A stretch of DNA of 35,328 bases from the NCBI GenBank assembly GCA_020634215.1, contig JACKCD010000060.1:1-35328 (forward strand), in the 5' to 3' direction. A program made the translations under genes and the position numbers. Of the stretch, positions 24,474 through 33,677 are shown piece by piece (position 1 is the first letter of the stretch; every line of letters starts with the position of its first letter). The stretch is from Ardenticatenaceae bacterium. GTDB taxonomy: Bacteria; Chloroflexota; Anaerolineae; Promineifilales; Promineifilaceae. Below the pieces are notes generated by a model. That model was given only the letters and a program-made list of their open reading frames with translations, did not search any database and had not been told where the DNA came from.

Positions 24474-24487
24474 GCCCTGCTAAAATC

Positions 24488-24554
24488 CAGTCATCAGTAA
24501 CCAGTTATCAGTAACCAGTTCCAACTGATGACCGATGACCGATTACCGATGACT
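24488..24554. repeat. Intergenic heptamer-repeat hairpin, TCGGTAA family, copy A3 (diverged)
   Basis: CAGTCATCAGTAACCAGTTA and a second half of CAGTAACCAGTT face inverted AACTGATGACCGATGACCGA units. It lies between the attenuator terminator and the alaS ribosome-binding site, inside the 5' untranslated region. Confidence 0.7.
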
Positions 24555-24571
24555 GAACAAACGGAGTGATA

Positions 24572-27219
<2,648 letters not shown>

Positions 27220-27249
<30 letters not shown>

Positions 27250-27292
27250 TCAGTGACCTGATAACTGATTACCGATTACCGATTACCGTCCT
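27220..27292. repeat. Intergenic heptamer-repeat hairpin, TCGGTAA family, copy A4
   Basis: GTAATCGGTATCAGTAGCC and CAGTAATCAGT units face three inverted GATTACC units. The reading frame of alaS runs into it and takes its stop (CAG TAA) from the repeat. Confidence 0.75.
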
Positions 27293-27308
27293 CAACAGAG
27301 GAAGAGAG

Positions 27309-28178
27309 ATGGAACCAGATCGCAACACATTGCGGGCGGCAATTCACAAACAGTACCGGAGGAGCATGAGGCGTTGGGAGAGTGGTGGGACGTTGGGCAC
27401 CGGGCTGGAAAAAGGCGCGGCAGGGATTTGTCGGGGACGCTGAGCGCGGGTGGGTGATTGTGTTTCCCCATGCAAAAGGAGTGGGCATCAGATTGCACGG
27501 CCGTTCATGCCTGCCCCTGATAGCGGAGCCGACCGCGTGCTGGTCGTTAGCGTCCTCCACGCCTTCACTCAGGAAATGCAGGATGCCCGCGTGCGCGTGG
27601 CGAACGGCAGCAGCGACGTGACCTGCAGCGCATTGGGTGTGCAGGGTGCCGCTGACGCGGCGACGAATGGCACATGACCATGCCCCTTTACAGTTGGCGG
27701 CACTTTGGCAGGCGGAGACCGCTAAGGCGCGGCATCCAGACCAGAAGCAATTGAGCGGTACCCCTCGCCCTATTTGGCTGGGGGCACGCCGGAAATGCTG
27801 CCCGGCATCGAGGAACTGCAACAGATTGCCAAAGATGCGGGTATTGTCTCCACCGCCGACCCCTTCCACCACGGCATCGGCTACGGCGACACGCCGGAAA
27901 ATGCCTATTACCCGGAAAAAGGGGGGCTAGAACTGGCGCACAAGACGATTAGCGCAGGGATTGAGGTTTTGGCGGCGGGGGATTATTGGGGCTATAACCA
28001 ACACTGCGTGACGGCCAAAAGCGATGCGCGGGACGCGGGGCAGGTGTTCCGCTATCTGCGTGGCTCGATGACGGGGCGCATTTGGGATTTGTCTGTCACC
28101 CACGCGGGCGAGCTATACAATTCGCCGCCGCCGACCTGGGTGGCCGGGGCGCTGATTGAGTGGCAGTTGGCGGGTTGA
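27309..28178 (+). pseudogene. Unidentified conserved-looking gene, 5' half broken by indels
   Basis: ATG 27309 follows GAGGAAGAGAG. The 5' 450 bases change frame several times; recognisable pieces are EPDRNTLRAAIHKQY, then FMPAPDSGADRVLVVSVLHAF in another frame. From about 27774 to the stop at 28178 the frame is intact (about 134 residues): GGTPEMLPGIEELQQIAKDA, IVSTADPFHHGIGYGD, GGLELAHKTISAGIEVLAAGDY, YLRGSMTGRIWDLSVTHAGEL, and WVAGALIEWQLAG. The STADPFHHG His-His segment could bind metal, faintly recalling LigB/MEMO proteins, but I do not recognise the family with confidence. It directly follows alaS; breakage continues the error-rich zone. Confidence 0.5.
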
Positions 28179-28217
28179 TGGCGTATAATCCTATTGGTTA
28201 ACACGAATTTTGAATTT

Positions 28218-28282
28218 CACGCAAAGTCGCAAAGTCGCTAAGAAATTCCATTTGCGACTTTGCGGCTTTGCGTGAGTTTTTT
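28218..28282. repeat. Octamer-repeat hairpin (CGCAAAGT family), terminator-like on plus strand
   Basis: CACGCAAAGTCGCAAAGTCGC (28218-28238) pairs with GCGACTTTGCGGCTTTGCGT plus G (28254-28274), a 21-bp stem with a single G-U, followed by AGTTTTTT. It may end the transcript of the preceding gene. It has the same plan as the heptamer families: tandem short unit, inverted, next to a stop codon. Confidence 0.7.
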
Positions 28283-28296
28283 GAGGAGAATGTGAC

Positions 28297-28419
28297 ATGG
28301 CGGTACTTGCCATTCTTGGTTTGGTTTTGATTGTTATTTTTGTGGTGGCAATTGTGGGCGCGGTTGGCCTGGGGATTATTGGCATTGGGGCCAGTATGGT
28401 GAAGGGCGACGAAGAGTAA
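28297..28419 (+). CDS. Small single-helix membrane protein (40 residues)
   Basis: ATG 28297 to TAA 28419, with GAGGAG about 9 bases before the start. The product begins MAVLAIL and is one long hydrophobic helix of Val, Ile, Gly and Leu (residues 3-32) ending in a charged tail KGDEE. A terminator follows 29 bases after the stop, so it has all the parts of a separate small gene. Function unknown; such proteins often sit in membrane complexes or act as regulators. Confidence 0.65.
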   Translation: MAVLAILGLVLIVIFVVAIVGAVGLGIIGIGASMVKGDEE

Positions 28420-28447
28420 GCAAGGCGCACAGAACGCGAATGAGAGG

Positions 28448-28472
28448 AAGCCGGATCACTCCGGCTTTTTTT
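28448..28472 (+). terminator. Rho-independent terminator after the small membrane protein
   Basis: AAGCCGGA-TCAC-TCCGGCTT is a perfect 8-bp stem with a tetraloop running into a seven-T tract. It separates the plus-strand small gene from the minus-strand hsdR. Confidence 0.85.
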
Positions 28473-28544
28473 GTGTCTGTTTTGTTGTGTGAGTTGGGGA
28501 AGAAACGGCCGTTTTTCCCACCAACAGCTTTGCCTAAAGGTGAT

Positions 28545-31500
28545 TTACACTGCTTCCCTCGTCCAAAAATCGGCCAGCATTTCTGCTTGGGTAAGGACTT
28601 TATTGACCGACTCTGTGTACTCACCCGTTGCCGGATCATCTGGCGGGTAGTTGTGCTTACGCAAAATACGCTTCACCAATACCCGCAATTTAGCTTGCAC
28701 ACTTTCCTTGTACTGCCAATCAATTGACGTATTGTTGCGCACCTTGTCTACCAGTTCGTGTGCAATTTCTTTGAGCACCACATCACCCAGCACCGCTTCG
28801 GCGGTTGGGTTGTCTGCCAGCACGTCGTAAAAGGCCAGCTCATCGGTGCGCAGATTCATCTTCTCGCCGCGCTTGTCCGCCTCGCGCATCTCCTGCGCCA
28901 TTCTGATCAGTTCCTCGATCACTTTGGCAGAATCAATCAGGCCGTTTTGGTAGCGGCGCACCGCGTCGGCCAGCATCTCTGAGAATTTGCGGCTTTGCAC
29001 CAGGTTAAGCGCGGCGCGGTTTTTGATTTCATCGTTCAGCAGCCGCTTGAGCAGTTCAAAAGCCAGATTGGGGTGCTGTAAATTTTGCACTTCAGCCAGA
29101 AACTCATCGGACAAAATCGAGATGTCCGGCTTTTTGATGCCGGCCGCATCAAACACGTCCACCACTTCTTCGGAAATGATGGCATCGTTGATGATTTGGC
29201 GGATTGCCGTTTCGATTTCGGCATTGGTGCGCGTTTTTTGCTGCTCGTCAAACTTGTTGAAGCGGGCCTTGATTGCCTGGAAAAAGGCGAGGTCATCACG
29301 CACGTCGTTGGTGGCGGGGTGCGGTACGGAGAGGGCAAACGCTTTTTGCAGCTTGACCACATTTTGCTTGAACCGCTCTTTGCCGTTACGCACCGTTTCC
29401 CCATGTTGCACTTCGGTCAGGTCGGCGATGTGGTTGGCGGCGGCGAGCATGAAGTTGAGCTTGTCTTTGGGTTCCAGGGTGAAGTAGCGGCGGTAGTCGA
29501 AGGTGCCAAACATATCAACGACGATTTCATGCAGCTCCAGCATTTTGGCGACCGCTTCTTCCTGGTCGTAGGCCAGTTGGCCGCGCCCTTCGCTGGCGGT
29601 GTAAATGGCCAACGCCTTGCGCAAATCCTGAGCAATGCCGATGTAATCCACAATCAAACCGCCCTCTTTGTCGCCAAAAACGCGGTTGACGCGGGCGATG
29701 GCCTGCATCAAATTGTGGCCGTTCATCGGTTTATCAATGTACATCGTGTTCAAAATCGGGGCATCGTAGCCGGTGAGCAGCATGTCGCGCACGATGAGCA
29801 GTTTGAGCGGGTCGGCGGGGTCTTTGAGGCGGTCGCCCAGCGTTTTGCGGCGGGGCTTGTTGCGGATGTGTTCCTGCCATTCCAGCGGATCGCTGGCGGA
29901 GCCGGTCATGATGATTTTGATCGCCCCTTTGCTGTCGTCGGGGTCGTACCAATCGGGGCGCAGTTTGATGATTTCGTCGTGCATGGCGACGCAGATGCGG
30001 CGGCTCATGCAGACGATCATCCCTTTCCCCGCCGCGGCCGTTTGCCGTGCTTCAAAATGGGCGATGAGGTCGGCGGCAACTTGTTCCAACCGGGGCTGGC
30101 TGCCCACCACCGCTTCTTTGCTGGTCCATTTGGCAAAGCGTTTCTGCCGGTCGGTTAGCTCGTCGTCTTCGGTGATTTCTTCGACTTGCTGGTCGAGGAT
30201 GCGCTGCGCTTCTTCCGAGAGCTTGATTTGGGCCAGGCGGCTTTCGTAGTAGATGCGCACCGTCGCCCCATCTTCCACCGCCTGCTGGATGTCGTAAACA
30301 TCTACGTAGTTGCCAAAAACGGCCTGGGTGCTGGCATCTTCTTTTTCGATGGGGGTGCCGGTGAAGCCGATGAAGGAGGCGTTGGGCAGGGCATCGCGCA
30401 TGTTGCGGGCAAAGCCGTCAATGAAGTCGTACTGGCTGCGATGGGCTTCGTCGGCGATGACGACGATGTTGCGCCGTTCGCTGAGTTGTGGGTATTCGCC
30501 CCCTTTGGCGTTGGGCAGGAATTTTTGAATGGTGGTGAAAACCACGCCGCCGGAAGCCACCGCCAGCAGCTTTTTCAAATCTTCGCGGTTGGCAGCCTGA
30601 GTGGGCGTCTGGCGCAGCAGGTGGCGGCAGTTGCTGAACGTCTCGAACAGCTGCTGGTCCAGGTCGTTGCGGTCGGTGATGACGACAAGGGTGGGGTTGT
30701 TCATCGCTTCGGACAGAATGAGTTTGCCCGCGTAAAAGACCATCGAGAGGCTTTTGCCGCTGCCCTGGGTATGCCAGAAGACCCCGGCCCGTTTGTCGCC
30801 GGGGGGCTGGGTTTTGACGGTGGGCAGGCCGTAAGCTTCCGGCTCCTGCCGCACCATGGACGGCGCGGGCGCGGTGGCGCGGATGGTGGAGGCAATCGCC
30901 CGGTTGACGGCGTAATATTGGTGGTAGGCGGCGATCTTTTTGATCGTTGCATCGCGGCTTTCTTCAAAGACGATGAAGTGGCGGATGAGGTCGAGCAGGG
31001 TTTGTTTGTTGAGCAGGCCGTGGATCATGGGGACGAGGGTGCTTTCGGTGTTGGGGTCTATCAGGGTCAGGCCATCGGCCGTTTTCCACTCCATGAAGCG
31101 GCTGTAGGGGCTGGAGAGGCCGCCCACTTTGGCAAACCAGCCGTCGCTGATGATCAGCAGGGCGTTGGGGATGAAAAGCGACGGGATTTGCTGTTTGTAG
31201 GTTTGCAGTTGGCGGTAGGCGGCTTGAATGTCGGCGTTTTCGTCGCTGGCGTTTTTCAGTTCGATGACAACGAGGGGGATGCCGTTGACAAAAAGTACCA
31301 CGTCGGGGATGCGTTTGTGGTGGCTTTCGGTGAAGACAAGCTGGTTAACGGCCGTAAATTCATTACTTTCGGGATTATCCCAATCAATCAGCCACACTTT
31401 GTCCGTTTTGGCTTTGCCATCGCCGATGCCAAATTTGATGTCCATGCCGTCGGTGAGCAGTTGGTGAAAGGCTCGGTTGTTGTCCAGCAGGTTAAGCGCA

Positions 31501-31721
31501 TCGGCGCGTTGGGCTCTTTTGAACGCTTCTTCGCGGGCAGCGGCGGGAAGGTGGGGGTTGAGCCGGTTGATGGCGGCGCGCAGGCGGGCGGCGAGAAAGA
31601 CATCGCTTAGGTCGCGCTCTTTGGAACGGCCGTTTACGATATGCGGGCCGTGCAGGACGGTGTAACCGTTGTCGTCACGCAGCACATCCAGGGCGATTTG
31701 TTCGATTTCGGATTCGTACAT
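28545..31721 (-). CDS. hsdR: Type I restriction enzyme, R (translocase/nuclease) subunit
   Basis: A 1058-residue motor subunit that translocates and cuts unmethylated DNA in complex with HsdM and HsdS. Seen: the nuclease core PDVVLFVNGIPLVVIELKN (Asp140, Glu154, Lys156), Walker A FWHTQGSGKS at about 316-325, the DEAH box VIADEAHRSQYDF at about 424, FIGFTGTPIEKED, and later helicase motifs such as DMLLTGYDAP and IARVNR. I chose ATG 31721 (MYESEIEQIA); the frame runs ten codons further into the palindromic element. No Shine-Dalgarno precedes it: only 15 bases separate the ATG from the element. In this locus hsdR is last, after the transposase. Length and motifs are complete, so the protein should be active. 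Confidence 0.95.
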   Translation of the reverse strand: MYESEIEQIALDVLRDDNGYTVLHGPHIVNGRSKERDLSDVFLAARLRAAINRLNPHLPAAAREEAFKRAQRADALNLLDNNRAFHQLLTDGMDIKFGIGDGKAKTDKVWLIDWDNPESNEFTAVNQLVFTESHHKRIPDVVLFVNGIPLVVIELKNASDENADIQAAYRQLQTYKQQIPSLFIPNALLIISDGWFAKVGGLSSPYSRFMEWKTADGLTLIDPNTESTLVPMIHGLLNKQTLLDLIRHFIVFEESRDATIKKIAAYHQYYAVNRAIASTIRATAPAPSMVRQEPEAYGLPTVKTQPPGDKRAGVFWHTQGSGKSLSMVFYAGKLILSEAMNNPTLVVITDRNDLDQQLFETFSNCRHLLRQTPTQAANREDLKKLLAVASGGVVFTTIQKFLPNAKGGEYPQLSERRNIVVIADEAHRSQYDFIDGFARNMRDALPNASFIGFTGTPIEKEDASTQAVFGNYVDVYDIQQAVEDGATVRIYYESRLAQIKLSEEAQRILDQQVEEITEDDELTDRQKRFAKWTSKEAVVGSQPRLEQVAADLIAHFEARQTAAAGKGMIVCMSRRICVAMHDEIIKLRPDWYDPDDSKGAIKIIMTGSASDPLEWQEHIRNKPRRKTLGDRLKDPADPLKLLIVRDMLLTGYDAPILNTMYIDKPMNGHNLMQAIARVNRVFGDKEGGLIVDYIGIAQDLRKALAIYTASEGRGQLAYDQEEAVAKMLELHEIVVDMFGTFDYRRYFTLEPKDKLNFMLAAANHIADLTEVQHGETVRNGKERFKQNVVKLQKAFALSVPHPATNDVRDDLAFFQAIKARFNKFDEQQKTRTNAEIETAIRQIINDAIISEEVVDVFDAAGIKKPDISILSDEFLAEVQNLQHPNLAFELLKRLLNDEIKNRAALNLVQSRKFSEMLADAVRRYQNGLIDSAKVIEELIRMAQEMREADKRGEKMNLRTDELAFYDVLADNPTAEAVLGDVVLKEIAHELVDKVRNNTSIDWQYKESVQAKLRVLVKRILRKHNYPPDDPATGEYTESVNKVLTQAEMLADFWTREAV

Positions 31722-31736
31722 AATGGTATGGTGGTG

Positions 31737-31805
31737 GTAGGGGCGAAGCATCCGCTGGACCGTTTCGGTTATCTACGGTGTTGGTGGCCGATGCTTCGCC
31801 CCTAC
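31737..31805. repeat. RAYT-associated palindromic element, copy 1 (69 bp)
   Basis: Arms GTAGGGGCGAAGCATCCGCT and GGCCGATGCTTCGCCCCTAC enclose a 29-base centre. It lies between the transposase stop and hsdR. The centre resembles that of copy 2 (GGTTATCxACGGTxTTGGT). Confidence 0.9.
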
Positions 31806-31807
31806 GG

Positions 31808-32395
31808 TTACGGTGACGACCATAACGAATCCGCATCCCATTGCGCCGGGTTATTGGCAATGTAATGGGCGATTCGTTGGTACGCCTGTTCGTTACGGAT
31901 GATATGTTCCCAATAGTTGCGCTGCCAAACCGGTGTGCCGGGCGTGCCGCGCTGTTTGTTGATTTTACGGGAGGCCACCGATTTGAAATTTTGCACCATC
32001 GCGCCGATGGAACCGGAATCGGTGCCGTTGGGTTGGGGCTGTAGGGGCGAAGCATCCGCCCTTAACCCGTCTGGGTTATCCACGGTTTTGGTGGCGGATG
32101 CTTCGCCCCTACCCACCACGATTACAATAATGCCGTGGATGTGGTTGGGCATGACGACCCATTCGCCTAATGTGATGTGGGGGAAATGGCGGGCCAGGTC
32201 TAACCAGCAGGCGGCGACAATACGGCCGTTTTCATTCAACACCATCTCCCCAGCCACAACCTCACCAAACAGGTTTTGCCGGTTGTGGGTGCAAATGGTG
32301 ATGAAGTACGCCCCGGCCTGGGTGTAATCATACCCCGCCAGCCGGATGGATCGGCGGTGATGGATTTGTGGGTTATATCGGTTTTTATGCGTCAT
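31808..32395 (-). mobile_element. REP-associated tyrosine transposase (RAYT, Y1/IS200-like), with in-frame element
   Basis: A 195-residue single-strand DNA transposase of the RAYT/TnpA-REP class, which recognises and moves or maintains palindromic REP-type elements. Seen: the N-terminal RRSIRLAGYDYTQAGAYFITICTHNR, HUH motif MPNHIHG (His85, His87), and the nucleophile Tyr161 in NYWEHIIRN. Residues 95-118 (RGEAS...ADASPL) are encoded by an element copy (32041-32112) right after the HUH strand; family members have no such segment there. The gene is bounded by two more element copies, so the unit element-RAYT-element has entered between hsdS and hsdR. The inserted segment keeps the frame; whether the enzyme still works is open. 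Confidence 0.92.
32041..32112. repeat. Palindromic element, copy 2 (72 bp), in frame inside the RAYT gene
   Basis: Arms GTAGGGGCGAAGCATCCGCC and GGCGGATGCTTCGCCCCTAC are exact reverse complements; the centre is 32 bases. It encodes 24 residues of the transposase on the minus strand. Confidence 0.93.
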
Positions 32396-32415
32396 ATGTT
32401 ACCGTTCGTTGGGCC

Positions 32416-32487
32416 GTAGGGGCGAAGCATCCGCCGCATAGGGCCTGGATTGACCAATGACGTGCGTGGCGGATGCTTCGCCCTTAC
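32416..32487. repeat. Palindromic element, copy 3 (72 bp), between RAYT and hsdS
   Basis: Arms GTAGGGGCGAAGCATCCGCC and GGCGGATGCTTCGCCCTTAC enclose 32 bases. It lies 20 bases upstream of the RAYT start and 14 bases after the hsdS stop. Confidence 0.92.
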
Positions 32488-32501
32488 ATGCGCCGCGCCC
32501 A

Positions 32502-33677
32502 TCAGACCACCACCTCCCCGCGCATGAGTTTGGGTAAGAGGGTGTCACGGATTTGGGCAAGAGTACGGGACTGATTATCATTGGTTCGGATCATATTCAT
32601 TAGGTCTTCGGCAAAAATACCGAATTTTTCAGCTAATTCAATAGGTGGAAGTGGTATTAAAAAGTTGTCAAAACTTGATGTTGGCACCCTTTGCCTCCCG
32701 CTTGATCCTACCATATTTAAAGTTGCGTGTTTGCGAAGCTCTTTGGAACGGGCAAGATAATATCCATAAGCTGGCGGCAAAGGCGGTTTGGGTTTTAATA
32801 CAATAAATTCTGTCGAACCCCACCCAATTTCTTCGTTATCTAAAAAATCAACAAAAGCAGTTTTTCCATTTTCAAGACAGGGGGTAATTCTTGCAAGCAA
32901 TGTATCGCCGTTAGCAAAGCGAGTACCAGAACTAAATTCCCTTTCACGCCACTCGATTGCACGGTGACCTTCTGTAGGCACATTAGCCATATCAAGATAA
33001 GGTGCAAGTTCATCTTTTTTTAAATAGCGCCGTGGGTTCAGAGCGATTATTTCAGGAAGTGCTACTAATTCCCAATCACTTGTAACTTCTTCGTGGACGA
33101 ACCACTCCTTGAAGATGGCCTGGGCGATGGCTTCCAGCGTGGCGTTGGTCTGCCGGTTCAGCTCAATCTTCTCATCCAACGCCGACAAAATCCCCGCAAT
33201 CCGCTTTTGAGTAGCCATCTCTGGGAGTGGGATTTTCAGAGAATGGATTACTGGAATTCTTAGGTTGCTAACAGTTGAACCAGCTCCTTCATGAGCATTT
33301 ATCTGATTTTGGACAAATCTTGATTGGAGGGAATACAAAAGAAATTGAGGAAAGACCATTTTCCGATTTGGTTTTACTAGTACAACGCGTTGACCAAGGC
33401 AGCATTCAAGATTTTCTGGAACTATACAAACTTCACCCATTGGTGCTTCACGTGTCAATATCAAATCTTCAAAATCAGGTTTTCCCCTGCTAATTCGTTC
33501 GTTAAAGTTCTTTTCGTCAGTGTATCTTGCTTTATCGAGAATAAGCCTACCATTCCTAACATTTGGTGTTCCTATCACGAGATAACCTGAATCTATCCAT
33601 TTTGGTGTCGAATGTGGACAGTCAATTATTTCAGCTATCTGACCAAGTTCATTGGTATGCCATGAATTAGAACTCAT
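32502..33677 (-). CDS. hsdS: Type I restriction-modification specificity subunit
   Basis: A 391-residue DNA-recognition subunit that sets the target of methylation and restriction. It has the two-fold plan of HsdS: target-recognition domain 1 (about 1-150) ending in a conserved helix with ATQKRIAGILSALDEKIELNRQTNATLEAIAQAIFKEWF, then domain 2 ending in IELAEKFGIFAEDLMNMI...TLAQIRDTLLPKLMRGEVVV. I chose ATG 33677 (MSSNSWHT) because the codons before it are hsdM out of frame; GAGGGGAT lies upstream and it overlaps hsdM by 11 bases. The recognition domains are AT-richer than the helical parts, as usual for exchanged TRDs. No element is inserted in it. The recognised sequence cannot be told from here. 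Confidence 0.93.
   Translation of the reverse strand: MSSNSWHTNELGQIAEIIDCPHSTPKWIDSGYLVIGTPNVRNGRLILDKARYTDEKNFNERISRGKPDFEDLILTREAPMGEVCIVPENLECCLGQRVVLVKPNRKMVFPQFLLYSLQSRFVQNQINAHEGAGSTVSNLRIPVIHSLKIPLPEMATQKRIAGILSALDEKIELNRQTNATLEAIAQAIFKEWFVHEEVTSDWELVALPEIIALNPRRYLKKDELAPYLDMANVPTEGHRAIEWREREFSSGTRFANGDTLLARITPCLENGKTAFVDFLDNEEIGWGSTEFIVLKPKPPLPPAYGYYLARSKELRKHATLNMVGSSGRQRVPTSSFDNFLIPLPPIELAEKFGIFAEDLMNMIRTNDNQSRTLAQIRDTLLPKLMRGEVVV

Noticed and set aside
24332..24475. T-box riboswitch upstream of alaS
   Set aside because: I find no conserved T-box antiterminator sequence (AGGGTGGNACCGCG-like) or stem I features. The GCC triplets are better explained as consecutive codons of an ORF starting at the predicted transcript start.
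28191..28430. 79-residue minus-strand ORF
   Set aside because: It is the reverse of the octamer hairpin and the small membrane protein, with no ribosome-binding site and unlikely composition.
30186..31610. 474-residue plus-strand ORF opposite hsdR
   Set aside because: It is the antisense shadow of a clearly conserved hsdR, is rich in Gly/Val/Phe typical of reversed coding, and has no recognisable motif or ribosome-binding site.
31675..32055. Minus-strand ORF beginning MLRPY near the RAYT gene, and similar MLRPY starts elsewhere
   Set aside because: MLRPY is the out-of-phase reading of the palindromic element arm; these are shadows of the RAYT and hsd genes.
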